64,000 nt of DNA, taken from assembly GCA_963565915.1 (NCBI GenBank), contig OY751494.1, positions 3,968,001 to 4,032,000 on the forward strand, in the 5' to 3' direction. The translations under genes and the position numbers were made by a program. Shown here piece by piece: positions 34,081 to 43,775 of the stretch. Positions within the stretch are counted from its first letter, which is position 1; each line of letters begins with the position of its first letter. The DNA is from Entoloma clypeatum. Lineage: Eukaryota; Basidiomycota; Agaricomycetes; Agaricales; Entolomataceae. Below the pieces are notes generated by a model. The model had not been told where the DNA came from and did no database searches. It was given only the letters and a program-made list of their open reading frames with translations.

Positions 34081-35860
34081 CTTCAGAACGAAGAAGGCTC
34101 TTGGTCGTACGGCCGACAAAGGAAGACCCATCATCATCTCATAGACGAATACGCCGAGCCAAATGTTGATACCCTCCATAAGAAAAACCTCTTCTCTTTG
34201 GGTGAGGATCGGTTCTTGACCACCTTGTTGATGAAGCACTTTCCGACGTTCAAGACCAAGTTCTGTCCGGATGCTCTTGCCCATACCATGGCACCAGAGT
34301 CGTGGAGAATCTTGTTCTCGCAAAGGAGGCGATGGATCAACTCGACTGTCCACAACCTCTGTGAGCTTGTGCTGCTTCCAGAATTGTTCGGATTCTGTTG
34401 TTTCTCGATGCGATTTTTCGTGTTCATTGATCTCCTGGGTACACTAGTATGTGATTCCTGGTAAAGCTTGCTATCTTGTCATGACTGATGATCCTGATTT
34501 TCTAGATCTTACCAGCCACTGTCGTTTATGTACGTTTATGTCCTATTGGTTCGATGTCTGGCGCTGATAGACATTCGCTAGCTGGTATACCTCATCGTCG
34601 TTGTATCTACGGGTCAATCTGCGTTGCCTTTGATCGCTATCATCATGATTGCAGTCACGTACGGTTTACAGGTTTGTACATACTGCCGCAGTTGCTCCAT
34701 TATTCACGCCATTTTCATAGGCAATCATTTTCATTCTTAAGAGAGAATTCATGCTTTGTGGATGGATGGTCGTCTATATCCTCTCGTATGTCCCCGTCAA
34801 TCTCGCATGGGAAAGAGTCTTATCAGTGCCTGTTGAACAGATACCCTGTCTACAGTTTCTTCCTTCCCGTTTATGCGTTCTGGTGCATGGATGAGTTCAG
34901 CTGGGGTAACACCCGCTTGGTCGTCGGTGAGGGAAAGGAGAAGAAGGTGATCATGAACGAGGACGAGAAGTTTGACGACTCAATGATACCTCTCAAGAAG
35001 TTTAGCGGTGCGTATCCATGACTTTTTCCTCAAAATACCTATAACTGGCCTCTCTCAGAGTACGAAGCGGAAGCCTGGGAGACTGGGACTCGTCATTCCG
35101 ATGAAACTGGCTATAGTAGCAAGCCTCATTCTCGTCGCCCGCCACGGTCTCGCCCGGAATCTCCCCATACATATCAACAAGCGTCTCAGTCCGGCGACTA
35201 CTATCGCGACACGAATCTCACGTTCAATAACGGCTCGAACCCAAACCTTCGCCTAGGTGGTAGTCAGCAATCACACAGCAATGTGTCGCACCATCAGCCA
35301 GGCATGTCCCAATACGGAGTTCCTCAGTTGCCCATCATGCCGTTCAACACGGGTCCAGGTTCCGCGGCAGGCTCCGATTACGGACCAATGCCGATGGCAC
35401 CGATGGCACCGTTGGGATATCAGAACACAGGAAGCATGTACGGCATGCTGCCACCGATGCAAATGAACCCTATGGCGAACATGTTTGGCGGTAGTATGAG
35501 CGGTTCTCAATCAGGGGCTTTCGCACCGCCGTCTGCACCGGCTTTGATGGGTGGTCAGCGGCCGTTGTCTACTTTCTCGCTTGCGACAACGGCCAATCTG
35601 TTTGCTGGCCCAAGCAATAGCACGAACCCGACTGACGACGAACTATTCAATGCGCTGCGCAACTATTTGAGTACTCAAGACCTGATGACAGTTACCAAAA
35701 AGTATGTTTCTTGTTAGTGACTTCGCGTGGATCTTTGAGCTGACAGGATTTCTACAGAACGGCCCGAGAGGCCATATTGGCTCGGTTCCCCAAGGCGGAC
35801 CTTACTTCTAAAAAAGAGTTTTTGAATCGATCCATCGACGCCATCCTTTCAGAATCATAG
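34081..35860 (+). pseudogene. Chitin synthase (class V/VII type) 3' fragment
   Basis: This is the C-terminal third of a processive chitin synthase, a plasma-membrane enzyme that polymerises UDP-GlcNAc. Exons (phase-checked) end at 34446, then 34506-34529, 34582-34671, 34721-34785, 34841-35007, 35059-35701 and 35758-35860. Present are [46 protein letters not shown] (QRRRW motif), several membrane spans and a C-terminal DEK-C domain (about DDELFNALRNYLSTQDLMTV onward). The myosin-like motor region and the first half of the catalytic domain, with the donor-sugar binding Asp residues, are absent: the minus-strand aminopeptidase occupies that place. Within 34102-34150 the frame shifts ([10 protein letters not shown] followed by TAG at 34142, then LIDEYAEP in another frame), so even the fragment is damaged. 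Confidence 0.82.
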
Positions 35861-36102
35861 ACTATCATTTATAACCCTCTCCCTCCTTGCTGATTTTTAT
35901 AAACCTGTCATTAGATATTGCATCATTGGACTTTTCAACTACTGCACATCCCTCCTATCGGTTCTTTATAAATGCAAGTGACATTCGTTCACATGGACTC
36001 CTTTGTGTAACTGGCTTCTCGTTGCTGTCGGACCTTAGCAGTAATATTATCTATCATAATTACTTCATTGAAGTGGAAAAACACACCTCACAATGAGCTC
36101 CC
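35861..36102. other. Convergent 3' intergenic region (chitin synthase fragment/uL30m)
   Basis: This 242-bp, AT-rich stretch holds no coding frame I can support. It lies between two convergent 3' ends. Confidence 0.5.
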
Positions 36103-36513
36103 CTATGTTCCTACGTTCATGAATGCCTCCTCCCTTTTATTGCCAACAACACGATACCCCCTCACCGCCTTTCTCTCTATCCTCTGTTCCTGCTTCGTCC
36201 GCACAAGAGACTCGGGAACATTCTCCACCTCCAGCAGCTCCTTCACACTCAGAATTTTGCCTGCGACCTCTTGAGAGTGACGGTGGTATACAGTCTGATG
36301 CCGTCTGTGGATGCCGAGGGAGACCAAAGTGCCTTGCTTTTTGTCGCCGAGGGAGATGGCGGAACGGCGGAGGGTGATTTTGAAGTGTGTTAGAGGCTCG
36401 GGCGCCGGGGGTGGCAAATCTTTGGGAGCTGACGCGCTCGTAGTGAATACTGAACGGGCGACATGGTGCCACTGTAGACGACAAAGGCTTCGGGATGCCA
36501 GAGTCGAAGTCAT
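36103..36513 (-). CDS. MRPL33: Mitochondrial ribosomal protein uL30m
   Basis: This is the uL30 family protein of the mitoribosomal large subunit. It is an intronless frame of 136 residues starting MTSTLASRSLCRLQWHHVARS at 36513. That start is preferred over the upstream ATG at 36603 because it begins with a basic, Ser/Arg-rich presequence. The conserved core is THFKITLRRSAISLGDKKQG, then LGIHRRHQTVYHRHSQEVAG and KILSVKELLEVENV, typical of L30. It is divergent from the TMEM135-like gene, with 144 bp between starts. Confidence 0.88.
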   Translation of the reverse strand: MTSTLASRSLCRLQWHHVARSVFTTSASAPKDLPPPAPEPLTHFKITLRRSAISLGDKKQGTLVSLGIHRRHQTVYHRHSQEVAGKILSVKELLEVENVPESLVRTKQEQRIERKAVRGYRVVGNKREEAFMNVGT

Positions 36514-36657
36514 ATTTTGAACGGTACATCCCCTGAAAGCCCACGTCACGTCGTCAGGCTCGTTGATCCAGCCGGTAGTGAAGGATATTTGTTTGTAACA
36601 CACATGGGTCTTGTGCTGTCTTGTGATTGAGCCGCAATACGTTGTTACCTCCAGACG

Positions 36658-38906
36658 ATGGAGCTCGATTCAGGGCCCCAAACCCCCTTGACGGGCTCCT
36701 CGTCGCCCATTGAAGAAGGCATCCACTTCACGCCGAACCGCGCCATGGCGTCCTTCGACAACCTTGTCGCTCTCGCGAATCACCAGGAGCGGCTCAGGGA
36801 GGCACGCAAGATGGTTTGGCGTGATCGTGGCGAGCCTGTGGCTGAGTTGAATACATTGAGGGAGTGTCTAGAGCATGCGGCGTTGGGAGGACTGCGTGAG
36901 TTGTTCTTGCCACGAATTATTGAAGAAATAAAACTTGTATAGGGTCGGGGGCCCTTGCCGCCAGCATTCGAGCTTGTGTCAATCTCGTGCTCGTTCTCCT
37001 TCGTATCCACAAGGTTTCTCGGTGAGCTGTCTCCTCCTGCACCGCCCGCCATCCCACCAATTTTCGTTTAGCGATGTACGATTCTCAGTGGTCCGGTATG
37101 CTGTTTTCGGGAGAGATACATGGCGTTCTGGGGCCCTGATAGGTAAACACGAACGCTGCTGCAATGTACCAGCAACACTTGACCACTTGTCATCCAGGAA
37201 CTTTCACATCACTATACAAGTTCCTCCTCAATGCACTACCAATTCTCATACCCGCAATCAAACCCCGCCCTTTTGGACTACCATTACAGCACCTAGACAA
37301 TTCTTCTCCATTCATAGACGACAACATGAAATTCGGCCCCACAGCCGAGCATCCCAGCACCCCACTTCTTCCCACCTCGAAACGAAGGGCACGATTATCC
37401 CTGAGCACCAGCGCCAAACTTAGTATTATTAGAAAGAAGACTAGAAGATGGCATGCTGCTCTCGCCGGTGCATCGGCTGGTGGAATCGCCATCATGTGGG
37501 AAAAGAGGGCGAGACGAGGGGTCATTGCACAGCAGATGTTTGTCCGGTGTGTCGCATCGTTATCTAGCCCCGATCGTTGGACTTACCTCTGTCACTTTCC
37601 AGCGGGTTACAAGGATCATACAATGCATATACCACCAAACGAAATATACGTGTTCCGCACGGGGACATCATTGTATTCTCCCTTGCGTAAGTTCACATTC
37701 CTTATCCTGGATCTTGCTCACATTGACCAGGTGTGGGCAAATATTGTACGCGTTCCTGCTGCGTCCAGACACCCTTCCGAGGTCATACAACACATGGTGA
37801 CCATTCCGGCGACATGTCATTGGGTTTAGTTGACACAGAACATAGGATTGGTCAAGCAGCCAAAGTCCCCGCTGAATGCGTCCGCATGAACATGAGTCTC
37901 GTGCGCGAAGGCACATGCAATGTGTCTGAAATTGATGCTTTAGTCTCCAGTGGCGTATGTCCCTTTCATTCATCTTGTCTTTCGCCCTTGCTAAAACTGG
38001 ACCGGAACAGGATATAACTCCTACCAATGTCACAGATCTCCTTTCCTTCCGCTCCCTTGTTCTTTCTCCACCCGGCCCCCGCACATACTTTCCAAAATAT
38101 GCCCCTTGTTCTGCTGTACACCCTCCCTTGAGTTCGTGTAGCTCCGTCCCACTCGATCGTTTCTTTGCCGTGTTCAAATGGATGCTGCCGATTTACGGTG
38201 CCCTCCATTTCGTGCCTGCAGTCCTGTTCAAGCGACAAGCATTCCGCCGAGATCCAGGAAAGGTCCTCGTGCGAGCTGGTTGGGGTAGTCTGAGGAGTTC
38301 GGCATTTTTGGGAGTGTTTGTCGTGATCTATCAGAGTGCGTTATCAAAGTTATTCAAACAACTACTTTGGCCTTGACACCGTGAATTCAACAGCCCTGTT
38401 TTGCTACAAACATCAGCTCCACAAATACCTTACCCTCCTTCGCTCGAACCCCGGCGCCTCTCGTTCGCTCAAGGCGCTCCCTCAGTTCTTCGTTGACTCG
38501 CTTATTTCGAAAGCCTCGTTCTGGGTCCCTGGGTTCATGGCCGGACTTTCGCTTTTTGTGGAAGAAAAACGGAGACGGGGAGAATTGGCGATGTATGTGT
38601 TGCCGAAAGGCTTGGAAAGCGCCTGGGTGATGGCGAGAGGAAATGGGTGGGTGTTTAGGACAGGGAATCTGGGGGAGATGTGGGTACGTACCACCGTTCT
38701 ATCTTTATTTTGGCGCTGACCTGAGATATTTCGTCTCTTTGAGCTCACTGCGCTTGGAATGGCAATGGTTATGGTGCGCTTCAGATTTTATTTTTCCTTG
38801 ATACCGTTTTATCTTATTCTTTGTCTAGAGCACGTATCAAAACGACCCACAGCACCTTTCGGGCTTTGTTAGACGAATTCTGTACCAGTTCATTGGACCA
38901 AATTGA
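36658..38906 (+). CDS. TMEM135-like multipass membrane protein
   Basis: This belongs to the TMEM135-like family; the animal protein sits in peroxisomal and mitochondrial membranes and affects organelle dynamics and lipid handling, while the fungal role is not established. Eleven exons splice in phase (36658-36895, 36943-37021, 37072-37142, 37198-37546, 37603-37686, 37731-37796, 37846-37954, 38011-38335, 38394-38683, 38726-38773, 38829-38906) to 578 residues. Signature blocks include ASIRACVNLVLVLLRIHKVS, SLYKFLLNALPILIPAIKPR, ALAGASAGGIAIMWEKRARR, GQILYAFLLRPDTLPRSYNTWI and the C-terminal ALGMAMVMSTYQNDPQHLSG. Several hydrophobic segments follow, including WVPGFMAGLSLFVEEKRRRGELAMYVLPKG split here for length. 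Phase agreement across all ten introns supports the model. Confidence 0.83.
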
Positions 38907-39467
38907 AAAAGTCAACATGGCTATTGATGATTTACTGGGTGCCAAGTTCGAGTAATCTACAAGACTGGAATATATCGGAGCCCTTGAGGAAAAATATTTC
39001 TTTATTTTCTTCACCCCGTTTAGAAGCTAAACCTCGTTTATGCAACTTCTACGCTTACTGGGGCTGCTGCTGAGGTAGAATACGTATCAAAAATACCATT
39101 AAAAGTTCACCGTCCAACTTCAATACGGCCCTATCAGTACGCCAGTGTTAAGCAATCAATCATTTTCCTTGTGGGGCAACCGAAGCTAAGTTAGCTCCAT
39201 GTAACGAAAAGAAACTCATGTCGACTTGAATGACGTCCAATCTTCCAGCATAGGTCTGAGTTACAACATAAGGTACGTGGTCTGTAATATTTTGTCAGTC
39301 TACACGCACACACGACGAGAAACAGGATGAGGAGAAAGCATCAGACAAGATATAATGATTCCGGTTAGACTTTTATCCTCAACGGACGAATCCTCAGTTG
39401 AGGGAGTCTGTATTGTCATCCGGAGGCGGAACGCCAAGCAGAACCAGGGGACTGACTCACCTAGGAC
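38907..39467. other. Convergent 3' intergenic region (TMEM135-like/eS12)
   Basis: This 561-bp stretch has no supported coding frame. Read on the minus strand, a strong splice donor (GTGAGT) occurs directly after the eS12 stop codon, so part of it may be a 3' untranslated intron. Confidence 0.45.
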
Positions 39468-39966
39468 TTAACGATTCTTGAAGTAGTCGAGCAGGACGTG
39501 AAGACCCTCACTCTCAACGCCATAGTCCTTGACGACAACACAAGTGCATCCTACAATCTTCCTCGGGTTGCCCTCACGATCGATCTTACACAGACCAGCC
39601 CATGTGCCCAAAACCTTGGCGTCACCGACTTTGATCAAGTTGATCTTGTGTTCAGCGCAGAGCGCCTCGATGAGCTTGATGTACTCGGCTTCTGTGCAAG
39701 TTTCGACAAGAACACACAGATGTGCCTGGCGCTTGTCGAGAGCCTTCGCGCATTCGCGGAGACCACGAGCGAGACCATCGTGGACGAGCGCGTTTTTCAA
39801 AACTTGCTGGTGCGTGATCATGAGAACGGTTTCAAAATCGGAGAAAATTGACGAAATATACCTGAAGAGCTTCCTCGACAGACAGCTTTCCCTTGGGTGC
39901 GGGTTCGGCGGCTACCTCGACCTCAGCGGGAGCGTCAACGGCAATGTCATCTCCAGCGTCCGACAT
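39468..39966 (-). CDS. RPS12: Ribosomal protein eS12
   Basis: This is the cytosolic small-subunit ribosomal protein eS12 (L7Ae/L30e-like fold). Exons 39966-39862 and 39806-39468 give 147 residues. The N-terminus [20 protein letters not shown] is acidic and alanine-rich, as in fungal eS12; then [48 protein letters not shown] and [20 protein letters not shown] follow, ending VLLDYFKNR. The start codon is 81 bp from the predicted SKI8 start on the other strand. Confidence 0.96.
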
Positions 39967-40047
39967 CCTACATCCAAACGGTCAGAACATGATGAAAATC
40001 GCAGGCCAGGCTTACTTTTTCTCGATTTGTTTCGGTGAAATGTATGG

Positions 40048-41486
40048 ATGTCTTCGTCCGCTTTCGTTGATGTGAGCGGAAAATAAGGTTACAACTGCAC
40101 CGATATACTTCTACGTTCAATCTCCGCGCGGCGAACCCCGTGTTCTCCTCACAGTTGGACACGACGCTGAGCCACGCATCGTTCGGTACTCAGAATGGTG
40201 AGTTAGGTCTGGAAGGTTTGCTTCCCTTAATCTGTCCCACAGAGCTTAGCCTTTCTACATGCGCACGACTGCTCAGAACGTACTCAAATCTCTCTCCAAA
40301 TATCTGCCATGAAGTCGGGACTCATTGAGTGATCTAGCGCATACCGACGCCGTCTGGGGGGTGGCATGGACGACTGTGGATACTGCCATCTCTATTTCAG
40401 CCGACGGTTCCATCAAACAATGGGCTGCTCCTACTGGACGACCGCATCCTGCAAATTCTCCATTTCCAGCTCGGCATACTCTCGGGTTGACTTCTCTGTC
40501 GGTATCGAGGGATGGGCAGCGTGCGCTATACAACAGCCTCGAAGGTTTGACCTCTCTCTGGGACCTGACGACGGGAGAGACTGTGGCGAAGTTTGAAAGC
40601 TACGTCCGAACTGCTGATGATTCAGAACCTTGTGAGTTGTCAACTCAATAAATGCACAAGATAGGGAGAACTTATGCCATTCTAGCATGGTCGGTATCAT
40701 TGAATCCGAAAGGTGAAACCTATGCCTCATGCGGTGGTTCTGGAAATGTCTTCCTTCATTCTGCCGGAACGAACAATTTCGGCGAACGTCTCGCAACACT
40801 CACGACTGGCCGACATAAATTCGGAATGCACTGCTCACATGTTTGCGCCTATCCTGAACCTGCACGCTTTCAATCTCATGATACCCGATCTAGAGTCCAG
40901 ATGGTCGAAGAATCGCAATGTCGTCCGAAACAGGCCAAATATTCATCTTCGACGTCGAAACAAGTACATTGGCCGCAACATACACGTCTCATGCAATGCC
41001 TGTCCGCTCCCTTTCCTGGTCTCCTGATTCAAGTGTGCGTGGATCCCTGTCTTTTAAAACACTCTCTGACAACTCTTTTGAACTCAGCTCCTCCTTAGTG
41101 CTTCTGACGACAAACGCCTTGTGTTACATGATGTCCGATCCACACCAGGCGGAACAGTTGCTGCCATCTCTGGTCATTCTTCATGGGTTTTGAGTGTCGA
41201 TTTCTCACCGGATAGCCGACTGGCAGTCTCCGGGTAAGCCATGAGAATCCTTTGTCACAAGCGTCGCACTAAGCAGGTGAACCTCCCCGGCAGATCGGCT
41301 GATAAGACTATAAGAGTATGGGACATTGGCTCTCGTGCTTCCGTCTGCGCCATCCAAGATACTGGGGAGGTGTGGTCAGTTTCTTGGCGACCAAAGCCAC
41401 CAGGGCTTGGGAGTGTTGGAGCTTTTGTCAGCGGTGGAGAGGATGGCGTGGTGAAATGGTGGCGTGGTGCTGGCGGTGATGCATGA
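40048..41486 (+). CDS. SKI8: WD40 protein Ski8/Wdr61
   Basis: Ski8 is the WD40 subunit of the SKI complex, which feeds RNA into the cytoplasmic exosome; its homologue also joins PAF1 complexes and, in fungi, meiotic recombination. The core from 40338 is clear: AHTDAVWGVAWTTVDTAISISADGSIKQW, then LTSLSVSRDGQRALYNSLEG, SWSVSLNPKGETYASCGGSG, SPDGRRIAMSSETGQIFIFDV, LLLSASDDKRLVLHDVRS, GHSSWVLSVDFSPDSRLAVSG and GSADKTIRVWDIGSRASVCAI, with at least six WD repeats. Five introns are needed. The proposed 5' exons, 40048-40071 (MSSSAFVD) and 40155-40197, keep phase but give an unusual N-terminus and are uncertain. Confidence 0.87.
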
Positions 41487-41714
41487 ACGTGGAGATACAT
41501 TTCGATATTTGGTTGTGTATGTTTCCATCAATCACCTCTCCCCTGTTTGCTTCCGTCCCATCAATATTTCAATGAAGTTTCTTCCCAAAGACCAGCGCCA
41601 CTCCGTGAGGTACGAGAAAGAGAGAAGGAAACAAAAACAATAAAATCGCAGGCAGTCCATGGTCAAGATATTAACATCCTGATTTTTGCTGTTTTTCCAC
41701 CCATGCCTATCTCC
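41487..41714. other. Convergent 3' intergenic region (SKI8/WW protein)
   Basis: This 228-bp stretch between convergent stops contains nothing recognisable. Confidence 0.5.
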
Positions 41715-43614
41715 TCAGAACTGCATGTGGCCAATCATATGTTCAAGGTCTTCGTCGCTACATGTCTTTTCGACTGCGTTGAGGGGCATGACGGCGCCAA
41801 TGAGCCAGCCGAGGGAAGGTATAACGTTCTGCCCTTGGGCTTGAAGTGCTGAGTACATAGTGCGTTTTTTTCAAATCAATTCACAGATCGGGAGCCGACA
41901 AATCAAACAGACCTTTTAGATGATGATACCGGTTAAATGTCTGGTCGATTTGATCCTTAGTGAAAGGAAAAAACACTCCAGTCCCCACCGACGTCCTGGC
42001 TGCAAACAGAGCCCTATGTCTGACACTTCACGAACAGAGGAACCTATGACCCACCATTGGTGAGAGCCTCGATAAACATAGCCTCGGAATTTGGCGGCAG
42101 TTCTGCATGATGCGAGGGGTATTCTGCTACATGTGACCAGAAGTATTCTGATGTTTTAATTTCCAGGCCTGCATGGGCGCAACCGGTTGTAGGAAAAATG
42201 AAAACGAAGCACATGGTGAGTTTTGCAACGTCGCAAGCAATTGACCTCATAGGAAAGACCGACCTTTCTCCTCGGTCCAGTCGTATGCTACCCACATCTT
42301 CCTGGAGAACATCCCGATCACAGCAGCAGCATCCGTGACATCGATCAGCGTTAACTCCCAATCGTCGGGCAGTTTCAAGAGGGAATCGTCTCCTTGCAAA
42401 CACAGAAGATGATCCGTTCGCGCATCGAGGACGAATTGTAGCATCATTGGATCACGAACGTCCTCTGGGGTTACCAGGCGCAACTCTGAATTATAGTAGT
42501 AGAAGTCGCCATTGGGATGCGTGCAGTGCCTCCAGGTCACGGGCACGGGCAGACAACTAGTGAACAAAGGCTTCATCTGCTATGTCCAGTAGATCTGGGA
42601 AGGGTCGCTCACCTAGAATCACTCGAGGCAGCTGGCCTTTGGTACGTCGCAGTCTCAAGGAACTGCATCACAGATTCGTCAGTATCAGCTTGGGAGGGTA
42701 TCATCTGGAAGGAAATCCTGTCGTTTGTAAGTAGAAGTACACGCCATAATATCAGGCATCGGCTAAGTCCAAAAGAATGGGAGAAGCGAGCCTTGTGGGG
42801 GCCCGCGATACCATAACCCCAGTCACGATTGGTGTATCCGATCCCGCCCAGACTGCCAACAAAGGTTGACACCTCGCCGATCAACTTACGAGAGACTCCA
42901 TGCCCCCCAGAACTGAATGTGGTGACTGAGGTCTAAGGTTAGCACCTATACATTAAGCGTTGTGGACCATATCCCGGTTAAGAACCACCGTTAATACGGG
43001 GACCATGACATTTGGACAGATTTCTTGGAAACCCCCATGTTTTAATATCAAGGACCCACTGAGGCGGCCGGCAATTTTCCTCGTGGAGAGTCCTCAGTCG
43101 AGGTTGGCCGTGATTAAAAGGAGGGGTACAACGTGTCCAGTTTGAATTCACTTCTTCACCGTGCACGCGTGCGGGATTGCGGGCGGCTTCCCAGATGTCT
43201 AAAAACAGAGGATTTTTAATATGTGCTGCTGTATAGATTGATTAGGATGTCAAGAAGATTACATAGAATAAAGCGATATACAAAAGGAGAGATAGATAAC
43301 AAGAAGATCACAGGTATACAACCCCAACCCCAATAACCTCCACAGTCGTCAATGCAGAATTTTATTATAATGAACTCACAGAAATAGGGATGCGCGGCGC
43401 CGGATTTCATACATTCGGCGAAGGGTCCTTGTCAAAACCACCATCGACTGCCATTCGATCAGAAAGGATGGAAGGGCTGCCCGCCGTGGCGGAGAATCAT
43501 TATTCGAAAAAACCTATGAAACACATGTCAGGGTCACTTACATAGACTTAATGAAGGCACCGAAGCAACTGACCCAGGTTGTGTAACCACCTCTGCCGCA
43601 CTCCCCCGCTCCAT
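41715..43614 (-). CDS. WW-domain protein, function unknown, model incomplete
   Basis: A multi-exon minus-strand gene. A WW-like domain is read near 42480-42560: LPVTWRHCTHPNGDFYYYNSELRLVTPEDVRDP split between two lines, with the first Trp and the aromatic pair present but the second Trp replaced. Later exons read LFAARTSVGTGVFFPFTKDQI and LQAQGQNVIPSLGWLIGAVMP, ending TCSDEDLEHMIGHMQF with a stop at 41715. The segment NRDWGYGIAGPHKARFSHSF also appears. I recognise this pattern from mushroom-forming fungi, where the family has no assigned role. The 5' end is a guess (ATG at 43614, MERGSAAEVVTQPGS); exon boundaries between 42600 and 43614 are not resolved. Confidence 0.5.
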
Positions 43615-43775
43615 AACCAAGGGCCAGTTCTGTCTTTGTAAAGCCTGCTTGCTCACAAGACGAAATTCGATCAGATCTTCTCATTGAAACATTAGAAAAA
43701 CAAATTCACCTCTCAGCGCAGATCATTGGACCACTTGATATAGAGGGTTAGGGGTCGTCTGGTTCGTTGCTACTG

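Noticed and set aside
33643..34353. MetAP starting at 34353
   Set aside because: The extension is antisense to chitin synthase exons; the ATG at 34020 gives a typical mitochondrial presequence.
38829..38955. Alternative TMEM135-like ending (SSLDQIEKVNMAIDDLLGAK)
   Set aside because: It looks protein-like but needs a different acceptor phase; the SGFVRRILYQFIGPN ending fits the family and the phase.
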